In this document: positions 18,068 to 26,181 of the stretch, piece after piece | How the letters are laid out: the number at the start of each line of letters is the position of its first letter | How positions within the stretch are numbered: the stretch's first letter is position 1 | Assembly (NCBI GenBank): GCA_032388755.1 | Contig: CP135593.1 | Location: 744,001 to 808,000, forward strand | Source: Neisseria sp. DTU_2020_1000833_1_SI_GRL_NUU_006 | GTDB taxonomy: Bacteria; Pseudomonadota; Gammaproteobacteria; Burkholderiales; Neisseriaceae | DNA: 64,000 nt | Direction: 5' to 3' | Program-made: the position numbers and the translations under genes | The notes under the pieces: model-generated | Told to the model about the DNA's origin: nothing | The model's input: only the letters and a program-made list of their open reading frames with translations | Database searches by the model: none

Positions 18068-18547
18068 TTAGTGATGATGACCGTGCGGACCGTGAACGTG
18101 GCCGTGTACGATTTCTTCTTCAGTCGCATCGCGCACGCCGTCAACTGTCGCTTTGAACAAGATTTTCATGCCGGCAAGCGGATGGTTGCCGTCTACTACG
18201 GCTTTGCCGTCTGCTACATCGGTTACGCGATAAACCAAGACATCGCCGGTTTCAGGATCATCGGCTTCGAACATCATGCCGACTTCGACATCGACGGGAA
18301 ATGCGTCGACATCTTCGATACGCACCAGATTTGAATCCTGTTCGCCGAACGCATCATCGGGAGACAGCGCGACTTCAACGGTATCACCGACGTTTTTTTC
18401 GTGCAAAGCTTCTTCCACCAAAGGGAAAATGCCATCGTATCCGCCGTGCAGATAGACGATGGGTTCTTCGGTTTTGTCCAGCAATTGGTTGTCCGCATCA
18501 TACATTTCATAGTGAAGCGAAACCACGGAATTTTTTTCAATAGCCAT
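18068..18547 (-). CDS. slyD: FKBP-type peptidyl-prolyl isomerase SlyD
   Basis: 159 residues. The FKBP core opens NSVVSLHYEMYDADNQLLD, with the insert-in-flap chaperone domain around FGEQDSNLVRIEDVDAFPVDVEVG and the return strand DGNHPLAGMKILFKATVDGV. The C-terminus is a short histidine-rich tail (HGHVHGPHGHHH) that binds Ni/Zn in SlyD proteins. It is shorter than the E. coli tail and lacks its cysteines. It acts in the cytoplasm as prolyl isomerase, folding chaperone and metal carrier. Single gene bounded by a DUS hairpin. Confidence 0.9.
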   Translation of the reverse strand: MAIEKNSVVSLHYEMYDADNQLLDKTEEPIVYLHGGYDGIFPLVEEALHEKNVGDTVEVALSPDDAFGEQDSNLVRIEDVDAFPVDVEVGMMFEADDPETGDVLVYRVTDVADGKAVVDGNHPLAGMKILFKATVDGVRDATEEEIVHGHVHGPHGHHH

Positions 18548-18559
18548 TTTTCATCCTTA

Positions 18560-19120
18560 ATCATGACTGTTTATCAAAACAGGCTTTATTGACAACCCTC
18601 TGCCAACAAATCCTAAATATTTTATCACACTACCGACCTACACGGAAATTTATAGTAATATTCAAAAATTAACATTATAAAATATAACAATACAAATATT
18701 AACTAAGATAACACAAAAACGTAAATTTTGATAATATTTAAATGAGTGTCGCTTTTTTACAACTGTCGTTCTTATGCTTAATGAGTTTTGAATATTGCGA
18801 CCAAGGATCCGAACTGGCAGAAATGCCTGATTTATTTAGATATAAATGCATGAAATAAATAAATTTTTAAGTTGATGTTTATCTCGAATACATCTTTAGC
18901 GACCATCTGTGCTGATTAGTTCTATCCCCCACTTTAGAACATCAGGTATTGATTAGAAGTTACTAAAAAAATACTAATTCATCTGTACCGTTGCACCGAT
19001 CCACCCTGTCGGGCATAATGCAGGAAATTCAGCAATGAATTTTTACTCTAAATGGAACGGATTAATACCGTTTCAATTGTTCTGTTTTTTGTTTAAATCG
19101 ATTTAAAGAAGGTTCTCAAA
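18560..19120. other. AT-rich intergenic region
   Basis: About 560 bases without a convincing gene. A 38-codon open frame from 18741 has no ribosome binding site and no recognisable protein character. No uptake sequence occurs in the first 500 bases, which is unusual for this window. It probably contains the promoter and leader of the downstream lipoprotein, but no clear -35/-10 pair was settled on. Confidence 0.4.
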
Positions 19121-19435
19121 ATGAAAAAATCCCTGATTGCTGCTGCTCTGTTCTCTTTGGCTCTTGCCGCTTGCGGTCAAAAAACTGCAACCGAAGCAGC
19201 TTCTGATGCTGCTGTTGCCGCATCTGAAGCTGCTTCTGATGCCGCTGTTGCCGCTACCGAGGCTGCATCTGCTGCTGCATCTGCCGCTACCGAAGCTGCT
19301 GTTACTGAATCTGCCACTGAAGCTGCCGCTGCATCCGCTGCACATAACGCCGCTGCATCTGCTGCACATAACGCCGCAGAAGCGGCTCAAGACGCTGCTT
19401 CTGCTGCAGCCGCTACCGCTTCTGCTGCAAAATAA
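19121..19435 (+). CDS. Alanine-rich repeat lipoprotein
   Basis: 104 residues. A lipoprotein signal peptide is clear: KK, a hydrophobic stretch ALFSLALAAC, with Cys at residue 18 as the lipidated residue. The mature protein is almost entirely Ala with spaced Glu/Asp/Ser/Thr in imperfect repeats (ATEAAS, SDAAVAASEAAS, then two AAHNAA units), predicted to form a long amphipathic helix or coiled coil. A GAAGG ribosome binding site lies 8 bases upstream. It would be anchored in a membrane facing the periplasm. Function unknown. The simple repeats make copy-number variation between strains likely. Confidence 0.8.
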   Translation: MKKSLIAAALFSLALAACGQKTATEAASDAAVAASEAASDAAVAATEAASAAASAATEAAVTESATEAAAASAAHNAAASAAHNAAEAAQDAASAAAATASAAK

Positions 19436-19451
19436 TATTTTTACAGTTAAG

Positions 19452-19480
19452 AAAGCAGGATACGGATTGTATCCTGCTTT
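19452..19480 (+). terminator. Strong rho-independent terminator
   Basis: AAAGCAGGATAC (19452-19463) and GTATCCTGCTTT (19469-19480) form a perfect 12-bp stem with a 5-base loop and a T-run, directly after the Ala-rich lipoprotein gene. A DUS complement follows at about 19488. Confidence 0.88.
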
Positions 19481-19569
19481 TTTGTTTTTCAGACGACCTT
19501 TACCGTTTTTCGCCTCCCTTATCCGCTATATAATCTTCCGTACACACACAAACCATCCTGCTGCCCGTT

Positions 19570-20937
19570 ATGCCCAATCTGTACGACTGTTTTCTTGAAT
19601 TCCTTTCCCCTGCCGAAATCCTCGAAGCCACTCCGGCCTTGTTAAACGACCAGCGCCGCCGCTTTGTTTCCGAACCGGACATCATCTTGCAACCGCATTC
19701 CATAGAAAATGTACAAGAAATCATGCGGTTTTGTTTTGAACACCGTATCCCCGTTACCCCGCAGGGCGGCAATACCGGTTTGTGCGGCGCAGCGGTAGCT
19801 TCCGGCGGCGTACTGCTCAACCTTTCCAAAATCCACCGCATCCGCGAAATCAACCTTGCCGACAACAGCATCACCGTCGAAGCAGGCGTAATCCTGCAAA
19901 ACGTCCAAAAAGCGGCATCCGAAGCGGGCAGACTGTTTCCCCTCAGCCTTGCCAGCGAAGGCTCGTGCGAAATCGGCGGCAACATCGCCTGCAACGCCGG
20001 CGGATTAAACGTTTTACGCTACGGCAGTATGCGCGACTTGGTATTGGGTTTGGAAGTCGTCCTGCCTAATGGCGAACTTGTTTCCCATCTCCAACCGCTG
20101 CACAAAAATACCACCGGTTACGACCTGCGCCACCTCTTTATCGGCAGCGAAGGCACGCTCGGCATTATCACCGCCGCTACGCTCAAACTCTTCGCCCGTC
20201 CGCAAACCATAGCGACCGCATGGGTAGGTTTGGATGACATCGAATCTGCCGTACAGCTTTTAACAGCCGTACAAGGGCATTTTGCCGAACGCCTCACCAG
20301 TTTCGAGCTGATCAGCCGCTATGCTTTGGCATTGTCTTCCGAGTTCAGTCATCTCAAACAGCCGACCGATGCAAACTGGCACGTCCTGCTCGAACTGACC
20401 GACTCCGTTCCCGATGCCGCGCTCGACGAAAAACTTGCCGAGTTTCTCTATCAAAACGGCCAAGAAAACAGCATCATCGCGCAATCCGAACAAGAGCGCC
20501 TCGACCTGTGGACGCTGCGTGAAAACATTTCCGCCTCCCAGCGCAAGCTCGGCACCAGCATCAAACACGACATCGCTGTCCCGATTGCCCAAGTCGCCGC
20601 CTTTGTCCGTCAATGCGCCCCCGCCTTGGAAGCCCGTTTTCCGGGTATACAAATTGTCTGCTTCGGACATTTGGGCGACGGCAGCCTGCATTACAACACC
20701 TTCCTGCCCGACGTCTTGAGCAACGAAGCCTACTGCTACGAAGATGCCGTCAACACCATCGTCTATGAACACATCCTCGCCTGCCACGGTACCATCGCGG
20801 CGGAACACGGTATCGGCACCATCAAAAAACACTGGCTCCCCAGCGTCCGCACTCCGTCCGAAATCGCCCTGATGCGCGCCATCAAAGCCCAGCTTGATCC
20901 GCACAACATAATGAATCCGGGCAAACTCCTGCCGTAA
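19570..20937 (+). CDS. FAD-binding oxidoreductase (GlcD / D-2-hydroxyacid dehydrogenase type)
   Basis: 455 residues. The N-terminal FAD-binding type 4 domain contains RIPVTPQGGNTGLCGAAV and SLASEGSCEIGGNIACNAGG. The C-terminal FAD-oxidase domain has IVCFGHLGDGSLHYNTFLPD and AAEHGIGTIKKHWL, whose histidines are typical of the D-lactate / D-2-hydroxyglutarate / glycolate oxidase group. It ends in the family's LDPHNIMNPGKLLP. It would oxidise a D-2-hydroxyacid to the 2-oxoacid and pass electrons to a carrier. The exact substrate is not readable. Neighbouring malate dehydrogenase is separated by a terminator. Confidence 0.88.
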   Translation: MPNLYDCFLEFLSPAEILEATPALLNDQRRRFVSEPDIILQPHSIENVQEIMRFCFEHRIPVTPQGGNTGLCGAAVASGGVLLNLSKIHRIREINLADNSITVEAGVILQNVQKAASEAGRLFPLSLASEGSCEIGGNIACNAGGLNVLRYGSMRDLVLGLEVVLPNGELVSHLQPLHKNTTGYDLRHLFIGSEGTLGIITAATLKLFARPQTIATAWVGLDDIESAVQLLTAVQGHFAERLTSFELISRYALALSSEFSHLKQPTDANWHVLLELTDSVPDAALDEKLAEFLYQNGQENSIIAQSEQERLDLWTLRENISASQRKLGTSIKHDIAVPIAQVAAFVRQCAPALEARFPGIQIVCFGHLGDGSLHYNTFLPDVLSNEAYCYEDAVNTIVYEHILACHGTIAAEHGIGTIKKHWLPSVRTPSEIALMRAIKAQLDPHNIMNPGKLLP

Positions 20938-20967
20938 GCAATATTTCAGTATTTGCCAAAATCGAAA

Positions 20968-21005
20968 AGGTCGTCTGAAAATCTATTCCCAGTTTCAGAC
21001 GACCT
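20968..21005. terminator. DUS hairpin between FAD oxidoreductase and mdh
   Basis: AGGTCGTCTGAA (20968-20979) and TTCAGACGACCT (20994-21005), followed by TTTTC. Confidence 0.7.
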
Positions 21006-21031
21006 TTTCATTCTCTAATACTCAATGCTGT

Positions 21032-21037
21032 TATAAT
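21032..21037 (+). promoter_or_regulatory. Probable -10 box of mdh
   Basis: A perfect TATAAT lies 40 bases before the mdh start. The -35 is unclear because it would fall within the tail of the preceding DUS hairpin (candidate TTCATT at 21008). Confidence 0.45.
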
Positions 21038-21076
21038 CCGCAAACCAAGTAAAACAACGACTTCAAAAGGAAAAAC

Positions 21077-22063
21077 ATGACACTCAAGCCTCCCGTCCGC
21101 ATCGCCGTTACCGGTGCTGCAGGGCAAATTGCCTATGCGACCCTGTTCCGTATCGCCGGCGGCATTATGCTCGGACGCGACCAACCCGTTATCCTGCAAC
21201 TGCTCGACCTGCCACAGGCGCAACAGGCATTGCGCGGCGTGATTATGGAAATGCAGGATTGCGCTTTCCCGCTCCTTGCCGACATCTTTGCCACAGACGA
21301 CCCCGAAGTCGCCTTCAAAGATGCCGACATCGCCCTCTTGATCGGTGCGCGCCCGCGTACGCAAGGCATGGAACGCGCCGACCTGCTGCACGCCAATGCC
21401 GAAATTTTCAAAATACAAGGCGCGGCGTTGAACAAAGTTGCCCATCGCGACGTCAAAGTCCTCGTCGTCGGCAACCCCGCCAACACCAACGCCTACATCG
21501 CCATGAAGTCCGCGCCCGACATCCCCCCGGAAAACTTCACCGCCCTGATGCGTCTCGACCACCACCGCGCCGTCAGCCAAGTCGCCGAGAAAATCAACCG
21601 CCCGATTCCTTCCATCGAGCAAATGTGCGTCTGGGGCAACCACAGCCCGACCATGTACGCCGACTACCGCTACGCCACCAGCAATGGCGAGTCCGTCAAA
21701 GACATGATTACCGAACCCGATTGGAACACCGAAGTCTTCATGCCGAAAATCGCCGGACGCGGTGCCGCCATCATCGCCGCGCGCGGTTCGTCGTCCGCCG
21801 CCTCCGCTGCGAATGCCGCCATCTACCACCTGCGCGACTGGCTGCTCGGCAGCAGCGGCAAATGGATAACGATGGGCGTCCCCTCCGACGGCTCTTACGG
21901 CATCCCCGAAGGTTTGATTTTCGGTTTCCCCGTTATTTGCGACGCAGGCAGCTACCGCATCGTCCAAGGCTTGGACTTGTCGGATGAATTCAGCCGCCAA
22001 CGCATCGCCGCGACACTGGCGGAGCTGGAAGAAGAACGCGCCGCCATACAAGATATGCTTTAA
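21077..22063 (+). CDS. mdh: Malate dehydrogenase
   Basis: 328 residues, normal for the type-2 MDH group. The NAD-binding Rossmann motif is VTGAAGQIAYATLFRIAGG. Substrate-binding arginines are in GARPRTQGMERADLL and ALMRLDHHRAVSQVA, and the catalytic His is in VWGNHSPTMYADYRYA. It interconverts malate and oxaloacetate in the TCA cycle. An AAAAGGAAAA ribosome binding site precedes the ATG. Monocistronic: a DUS hairpin follows directly. Confidence 0.95.
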   Translation: MTLKPPVRIAVTGAAGQIAYATLFRIAGGIMLGRDQPVILQLLDLPQAQQALRGVIMEMQDCAFPLLADIFATDDPEVAFKDADIALLIGARPRTQGMERADLLHANAEIFKIQGAALNKVAHRDVKVLVVGNPANTNAYIAMKSAPDIPPENFTALMRLDHHRAVSQVAEKINRPIPSIEQMCVWGNHSPTMYADYRYATSNGESVKDMITEPDWNTEVFMPKIAGRGAAIIAARGSSSAASAANAAIYHLRDWLLGSSGKWITMGVPSDGSYGIPEGLIFGFPVICDAGSYRIVQGLDLSDEFSRQRIAATLAELEEERAAIQDML

Positions 22064-22070
22064 AAGATCG

Positions 22071-22102
22071 AGGTCGTCTGAAAACCGGTTTTCAGACGAC
22101 CT
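22071..22102. terminator. DUS hairpin after mdh
   Basis: AGGTCGTCTGAA (22071-22082) and TTCAGACGACCT (22091-22102) form a tight stem immediately downstream of the mdh stop codon. Confidence 0.72.
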
Positions 22103-22130
22103 CGACTGACATGAATACCACGGAGTCCCC

Positions 22131-23303
22131 ATGACCACATTGGCCAACAAAAAACTCGCCGTCCTCATCGACGCCGACAACGCCCCCGCCGACATCATCG
22201 ACCGACTGCTCGAAGAAGTTGCCAAATACGGCATCGCCAGCGTCAAACGCATCTACGGCGACTGGAGCCACGGCCTTTCCAAATGGAAAGCCGCCCTCCT
22301 GCCCCACGCCATCATCCCCGTCCAACAATTCGCCTACACCAAAGGCAAAAACGCCACCGATATGGCGTTGGTTATCGACGCGATGGACTTACTGTACAGC
22401 GGCAATTTCGACGGCTTCTGCATCGTATCCAGCGATTCCGACTTCACCCGCCTGGCAAGCCGCCTGCGCGAAAGCGGGCTGACCGTGTATGGTTTCGGCG
22501 AAAAGAAAACGCCCGAAGCCTTCCGCAAAGCCTGCGACAAATTCATCTACACCGAAATCTTCCGTCCCGAAAAACAACGCCAAGAAAAAGAGAAAAACAG
22601 CGGCAAAAACACCCCTGCCGCCGCCCCAGACGCGCTGTCCCTGCTCAAACGCGCCGTGCGCGAAAACGCCGACGACCTCGGCTGGGCAAACCTCGGCCCC
22701 ATCGGCAGCTACATCAGCAAAATCAATCCCGATTTCGACTCAAGGCTGTACGGCTACGGCAAACTCTCCGACCTCATCAAATCCTTCGACATCTTCGAAC
22801 ACCGCACCGACAACAACCAACTCCAAGTCCGCCGCCGCAAATCCGCCGACAAGCCGACAGAGAGGTCGTCTGAAAACCCGGTGGCAACCCATCAGGCAGG
22901 AGAAACCGTTTCAGACGACCCCAACGCCGCGCAAAAACGCAAAACGCGCGGCAAAAAAACCAACCCAACCAAAAACGAAAATACCGCACCAAGCCCTGCG
23001 GCAGACACCGCGCAACCGACACCCGCCAAACCCGAACCCGCCGCCAAAAGCAGCAAACTGCCCGTTACCCGCGTTATCCCTACCGTACAGCAGGCAGTCG
23101 ACACCCACGCCGACGAACAAGGCTGGGCGCGTTTGAGCGACGTATCGAAGCAACTCGCCGCACAAGGCACCGACCCGCAGCAATACGGCTTTGAAACCAT
23201 AAACCACCTCATCCACGCCATCTACACCGACTGGCTGGAAATCAAAAAAGCCGGCCGAGGCGAACGCCTGCGCATTAACAAACGCTTTACCGCCAAAGGC
23301 TAA
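22131..23303 (+). CDS. NYN domain protein with two OST-HTH/LOTUS-like domains
   Basis: 390 residues. Residues ~1-150 form a LabA-like NYN (PIN-fold) nuclease domain: LAVLIDADNAPADIIDRLL holds the first Asp residues, KNATDMALVIDAMDLL the central acids, and CIVSSDSDFTRLASRLRESG the last. Two OST-HTH-like domains follow, about residues 165-235 (DDLGWANLGPIGSYISKINPDF) and 305-385 (QGWARLSDVSKQLAAQGTDP), joined by a Lys/Pro-rich linker. An inverted pair of uptake sequences (22863 and 22908) lies inside the gene and encodes the linker. The architecture suggests RNA binding with an RNase-like domain. Target unknown. Confidence 0.85.
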   Translation: MTTLANKKLAVLIDADNAPADIIDRLLEEVAKYGIASVKRIYGDWSHGLSKWKAALLPHAIIPVQQFAYTKGKNATDMALVIDAMDLLYSGNFDGFCIVSSDSDFTRLASRLRESGLTVYGFGEKKTPEAFRKACDKFIYTEIFRPEKQRQEKEKNSGKNTPAAAPDALSLLKRAVRENADDLGWANLGPIGSYISKINPDFDSRLYGYGKLSDLIKSFDIFEHRTDNNQLQVRRRKSADKPTERSSENPVATHQAGETVSDDPNAAQKRKTRGKKTNPTKNENTAPSPAADTAQPTPAKPEPAAKSSKLPVTRVIPTVQQAVDTHADEQGWARLSDVSKQLAAQGTDPQQYGFETINHLIHAIYTDWLEIKKAGRGERLRINKRFTAKG

Positions 23304-23350
23304 GCCATAGATTTGAAGGACAAGGATAATCTGCCGCCCACAATCCACAG

Positions 23351-23389
23351 AGGTCGTCTGAAAACCTCAAAACCGTTTTCAGACGACCT
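23351..23389. terminator. DUS hairpin after NYN gene
   Basis: AGGTCGTCTGAA (23351-23362) and TTCAGACGACCT (23378-23389) form the terminator of the NYN gene, 2 bases before a separate AT palindrome. Confidence 0.7.
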
Positions 23390-23390
23390 T

Positions 23391-23406
23391 AACCTATTAA
23401 TAGGTT
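23391..23406. promoter_or_regulatory. Perfect 16-bp palindrome before the AT-rich membrane gene
   Basis: AACCTATTAATAGGTT is a perfect palindrome 33 bases upstream of the start at 23440, within the expected promoter. It is a plausible homodimer operator. No regulator is encoded next to it. Confidence 0.4.
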
Positions 23407-23439
23407 ATTAATAAATAATTTAAAAGGATAGATAGTAAA

Positions 23440-24366
23440 ATGCCCAATTCCAAACGCAAAGAATTTTTTAAAACCTTACGGAATGATTTTTCAGAATATG
23501 GTATGCAAACCTTATTACTTGGATTAACCGCAGTAATAACCACTTTGTTATCAAGAAGATCATCACAAGAAAGATTCATAGATATTCTTGTCAACCACAT
23601 TATACCAAGTGATGAATTTATCCCAAAATTAAATACTTATATTTTATCAGCGATAATATTCTTTCTTATTCTAACCATTCTATCCACCACTCTTCCTATT
23701 CTTTTTAATAAAATAATTAAAAAAGAAAAACAATCAACTATAATAAACAATACCGATAATAAAACAATAAGTGACGAAAATCCTAGTAAAATAGATAAAT
23801 TAAAAAAAATTCATATCAAGTTTGGCAGCCATCTTATATTTAAAAGAACTGCTTCTACAATAGCAAATACTGGCTCGGTGATACTATTGTTAGCATTTTT
23901 TGTTACACTTTTATATTGGTTCCCCCAATTTTTTAACCTAAACAAAGAGGAAATAGAAGAAATAAGCAATAAGGATTTAGTTATCTTTTGGGTAATTGCA
24001 TCAATATATTTCTTTGTTTCAATATTCTTGAAGAGTATAAGCACTGTGTTCATAGAAGAACCAATAAAACGATCAAAAAGAAAATCCTCGTCGCAGAACC
24101 TCCCTAATAACAAAAAAACAACTCCCTGTGAGGTAAGCGGTACCACACCTCTAGAAGACGTAATTCGCCAACTGAAGCTTCCTAACTCAAAAAAACAGGA
24201 AACTATTGCCGACCTTATTACGCATTCCTTTGTTTGGGTTAATGATGAATATGAGGTTAAACTCAAAGACCCTGAAAATCTAAAAATCGAGCTAATTTTA
24301 GTGCCTAAACAAAGCGATACAAATCAACCTCAAAACTCAGTTGAAAAAACTAAAAACATATCTTAA
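23440..24366 (+). CDS. AT-rich membrane protein with CorC/HlyC-like C-terminal domain
   Basis: 308 residues, strongly AT-rich and Lys/Asn/Ile-rich unlike its GC-rich neighbours, so recent transfer is likely. Four hydrophobic segments are seen at about residues 22-38 (MQTLLLGLTAVITTLL), 66-90, 145-165 and 182-205. The last ~60 residues (from codon 235, base 24142) read TPLEDVIRQLKL, ETIADLITHSF, DPENLKIELILVPKQ. They match in order and spacing the end of the CNNM/CorC-type protein 300 bases downstream (TPLADVMRALDI, ETIAGFMMYSL, DTENLKIDQLLVSKQ). That suggests a transporter-associated CorC_HlyC domain on an unrelated membrane part. An AAAAGGATAG ribosome binding site precedes the ATG. Function unknown. 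Confidence 0.65.
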   Translation: MPNSKRKEFFKTLRNDFSEYGMQTLLLGLTAVITTLLSRRSSQERFIDILVNHIIPSDEFIPKLNTYILSAIIFFLILTILSTTLPILFNKIIKKEKQSTIINNTDNKTISDENPSKIDKLKKIHIKFGSHLIFKRTASTIANTGSVILLLAFFVTLLYWFPQFFNLNKEEIEEISNKDLVIFWVIASIYFFVSIFLKSISTVFIEEPIKRSKRKSSSQNLPNNKKTTPCEVSGTTPLEDVIRQLKLPNSKKQETIADLITHSFVWVNDEYEVKLKDPENLKIELILVPKQSDTNQPQNSVEKTKNIS

Positions 24367-24532
24367 GGACTATCAGCATGACGAGTAACGAGCCGCAAAA
24401 ATTGGTCTACAGGCGCTGTTCGGGCACAGCCGAAATGCGTGTCGGCAAAGTAGCTTGCAGCATCGAACTGCTGGGCAAATAAACCCGTTATTTGCCGCTA
24501 CGTTTTTTATGTAACCGCAGCCAAAAGGCAAA

Positions 24533-24612
24533 AGGTCGTCTGAAACCTGAACCGCTCCCAAAGTTGGACGCCCCATCCAACCACAAGGGGCGATTCGTCG
24601 TTCAGACGACCT
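24533..24612. terminator. Long DUS-ended stem-loop
   Basis: AGGTCGTCTGAA (24533-24544) and TTCAGACGACCT (24601-24612) enclose a 56-base loop containing an internal inverted GCCCC/GGGGC segment. Confidence 0.55.
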
Positions 24613-24655
24613 TTAATGCTAAAATGTCCTCTGTTTGCCACACACACCGTTTTTC

Positions 24656-25969
24656 ATGAATATTCTCGAAGCCTTATTATTATTGGTCCTGCTGATCGTC
24701 ATCAGCGCATTCGTTTCCTGTTCCGAACTCGCGCTCGCCTCGGCGCGCAAAATCAAATTGCAAGTCATGGCAAAAGACGGCGGCGACACGCGCGCGCTCG
24801 ACGTGCTCAATATGCAGCAGCAGCCGGGCAGTTTCATCACCGTCGTCCAAATCGGTTTGAACGCCGTTGCCATTCTCGCCGGTATCGTCGGCGAAGCGGC
24901 GGTGCGCCCTTATTTTGGCGGTTTGTTGGCAAACGCGGGCAGTTGGGGCAGTACCGCCGCGTCGCTGCTGACGTTCGCGCTGGTCACGGGCAGCTTCATC
25001 CTGATTGCCGACCTGATGCCCAAACGCATAGCGATGACCCATCCCGAAGCGGTGGCGGTGCGCATCGTGCGGCCGATGATGTTTTTGATTTTTATCCTAA
25101 AGCCTTTCGTTTGGACATTTGACGGACTGGCGAACGCGATATTCAAACTCTTCAAAATTTCCACCGTCCGCCAAGAGCAGCTGACCTCGGAAGACATTTA
25201 CGCCGTCGTCGATGCGGGCGCACAGGCGGGCGTATTGAAAGAGCAGGAACACTACCTGATTGAAAATATTTTCGACATGCAGGCGCGCAAGGTGACTTCC
25301 ACCATGAGCACGCGCGAATACATCGCCTATTTCGATAAGAACGACGGCAGCGATACCGTGTTGGAAATCATGTCGGAAAAACCGCACAACAAATTCTTGG
25401 TGTGCGATGGCGATTTGGAACGCGTCATCGGCTACATCGAATCACACACGCTGCTGACCTTGTTTTTAAAAGAAAAAGACGTCCGCCTGACCGACAAGCG
25501 CGTGTTGCGCAAAGCCTTGTTCATCCCCGACACACTGTCGCTTTACGATGTATTGGAAACCTTCAAAACTTCCGGCGAAGACTTTGCCGTGGTGGTGAAC
25601 GAATACGCGCTGGTGGTCGGCGTGGTGACGTTGAAAGACGTGATGAGCATCGTCATGGGCGAGCTGGTCAATACCGAAGAAGAGCCGCAAATCATCCGCC
25701 GCACCGAAGATACTTGGCTGGTGGACGGCGCGACCCCGCTCGCCGATGTAATGCGCGCGTTGGACATTGAGGAATTTCCCCATTCGGAAAACTACGAAAC
25801 CATCGCCGGCTTTATGATGTATTCCCTGCGCAAAATTCCAAAACGCACCGATTTTTTGGTTTACGCGGGCTATAAATTTGAAATCATCGACACCGAAAAT
25901 CTGAAAATCGACCAGCTTTTGGTGTCTAAACAAGGGGAAGACGTAGCCAGCCAGCCGGTAAGTTGCTAA
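24656..25969 (+). CDS. CNNM/CorC-type hemolysin family protein
   Basis: About 437 residues from ATG 24656. A TTG at 24635 would add 7 residues. The N-terminal CNNM (DUF21) membrane domain has SAFVSCSELALASARKIKLQ, NPGSF-like QQPGSFITVVQIGLNAVAILAGIVGEA, and three to four membrane helices. Two CBS domains follow (TMSTREYIAYFDKND; VLRKALFIPDTLSLYDVLETF). The CorC_HlyC transporter-associated domain is at the end (YKFEIIDTENLKIDQLLV). The family is linked to Mg2+/Co2+ transport or resistance. 'Hemolysin' is a historic name and no toxin activity should be assumed. Confidence 0.88.
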   Translation: MNILEALLLLVLLIVISAFVSCSELALASARKIKLQVMAKDGGDTRALDVLNMQQQPGSFITVVQIGLNAVAILAGIVGEAAVRPYFGGLLANAGSWGSTAASLLTFALVTGSFILIADLMPKRIAMTHPEAVAVRIVRPMMFLIFILKPFVWTFDGLANAIFKLFKISTVRQEQLTSEDIYAVVDAGAQAGVLKEQEHYLIENIFDMQARKVTSTMSTREYIAYFDKNDGSDTVLEIMSEKPHNKFLVCDGDLERVIGYIESHTLLTLFLKEKDVRLTDKRVLRKALFIPDTLSLYDVLETFKTSGEDFAVVVNEYALVVGVVTLKDVMSIVMGELVNTEEEPQIIRRTEDTWLVDGATPLADVMRALDIEEFPHSENYETIAGFMMYSLRKIPKRTDFLVYAGYKFEIIDTENLKIDQLLVSKQGEDVASQPVSC

Positions 25970-26027
25970 AAACTTTTTTCTGAAATAGCGTTACCAAATC
26001 TATTGTCTTAATATCTCAAATAACGAA

Positions 26028-26060
26028 AGGTCGTCTGAAAATCAGTTTTTCAGACGACCT
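26028..26060. terminator. DUS hairpin between convergent genes
   Basis: AGGTCGTCTGAA (26028-26039) and TTCAGACGACCT (26049-26060), followed by TTTTA. It lies between the convergent CNNM and DUF3360 genes. Further single DUS copies occur near 26128 and 26154. Confidence 0.7.
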
Positions 26061-26181
26061 TTTATTTCAAAGCTTATTTTAAAACCCAAACCAATGCCGA
26101 TTATACGATTTATCCGAAATTCGCGGTTTTCAGACGACCTCTAGTTCTAAAAAAGTCGTCTGAAACGCTGGCACTACTTTG

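Noticed and set aside
21008..22252. 414-codon minus-strand open frame over mdh
   Set aside because: It is antisense to an intact mdh gene and runs across terminators.
24378..24482. 34-codon frame (MTSNEPQKLVY) after the orphan membrane gene
   Set aside because: Too short, no recognisable homology and no strong ribosome binding site. It may be a remnant.
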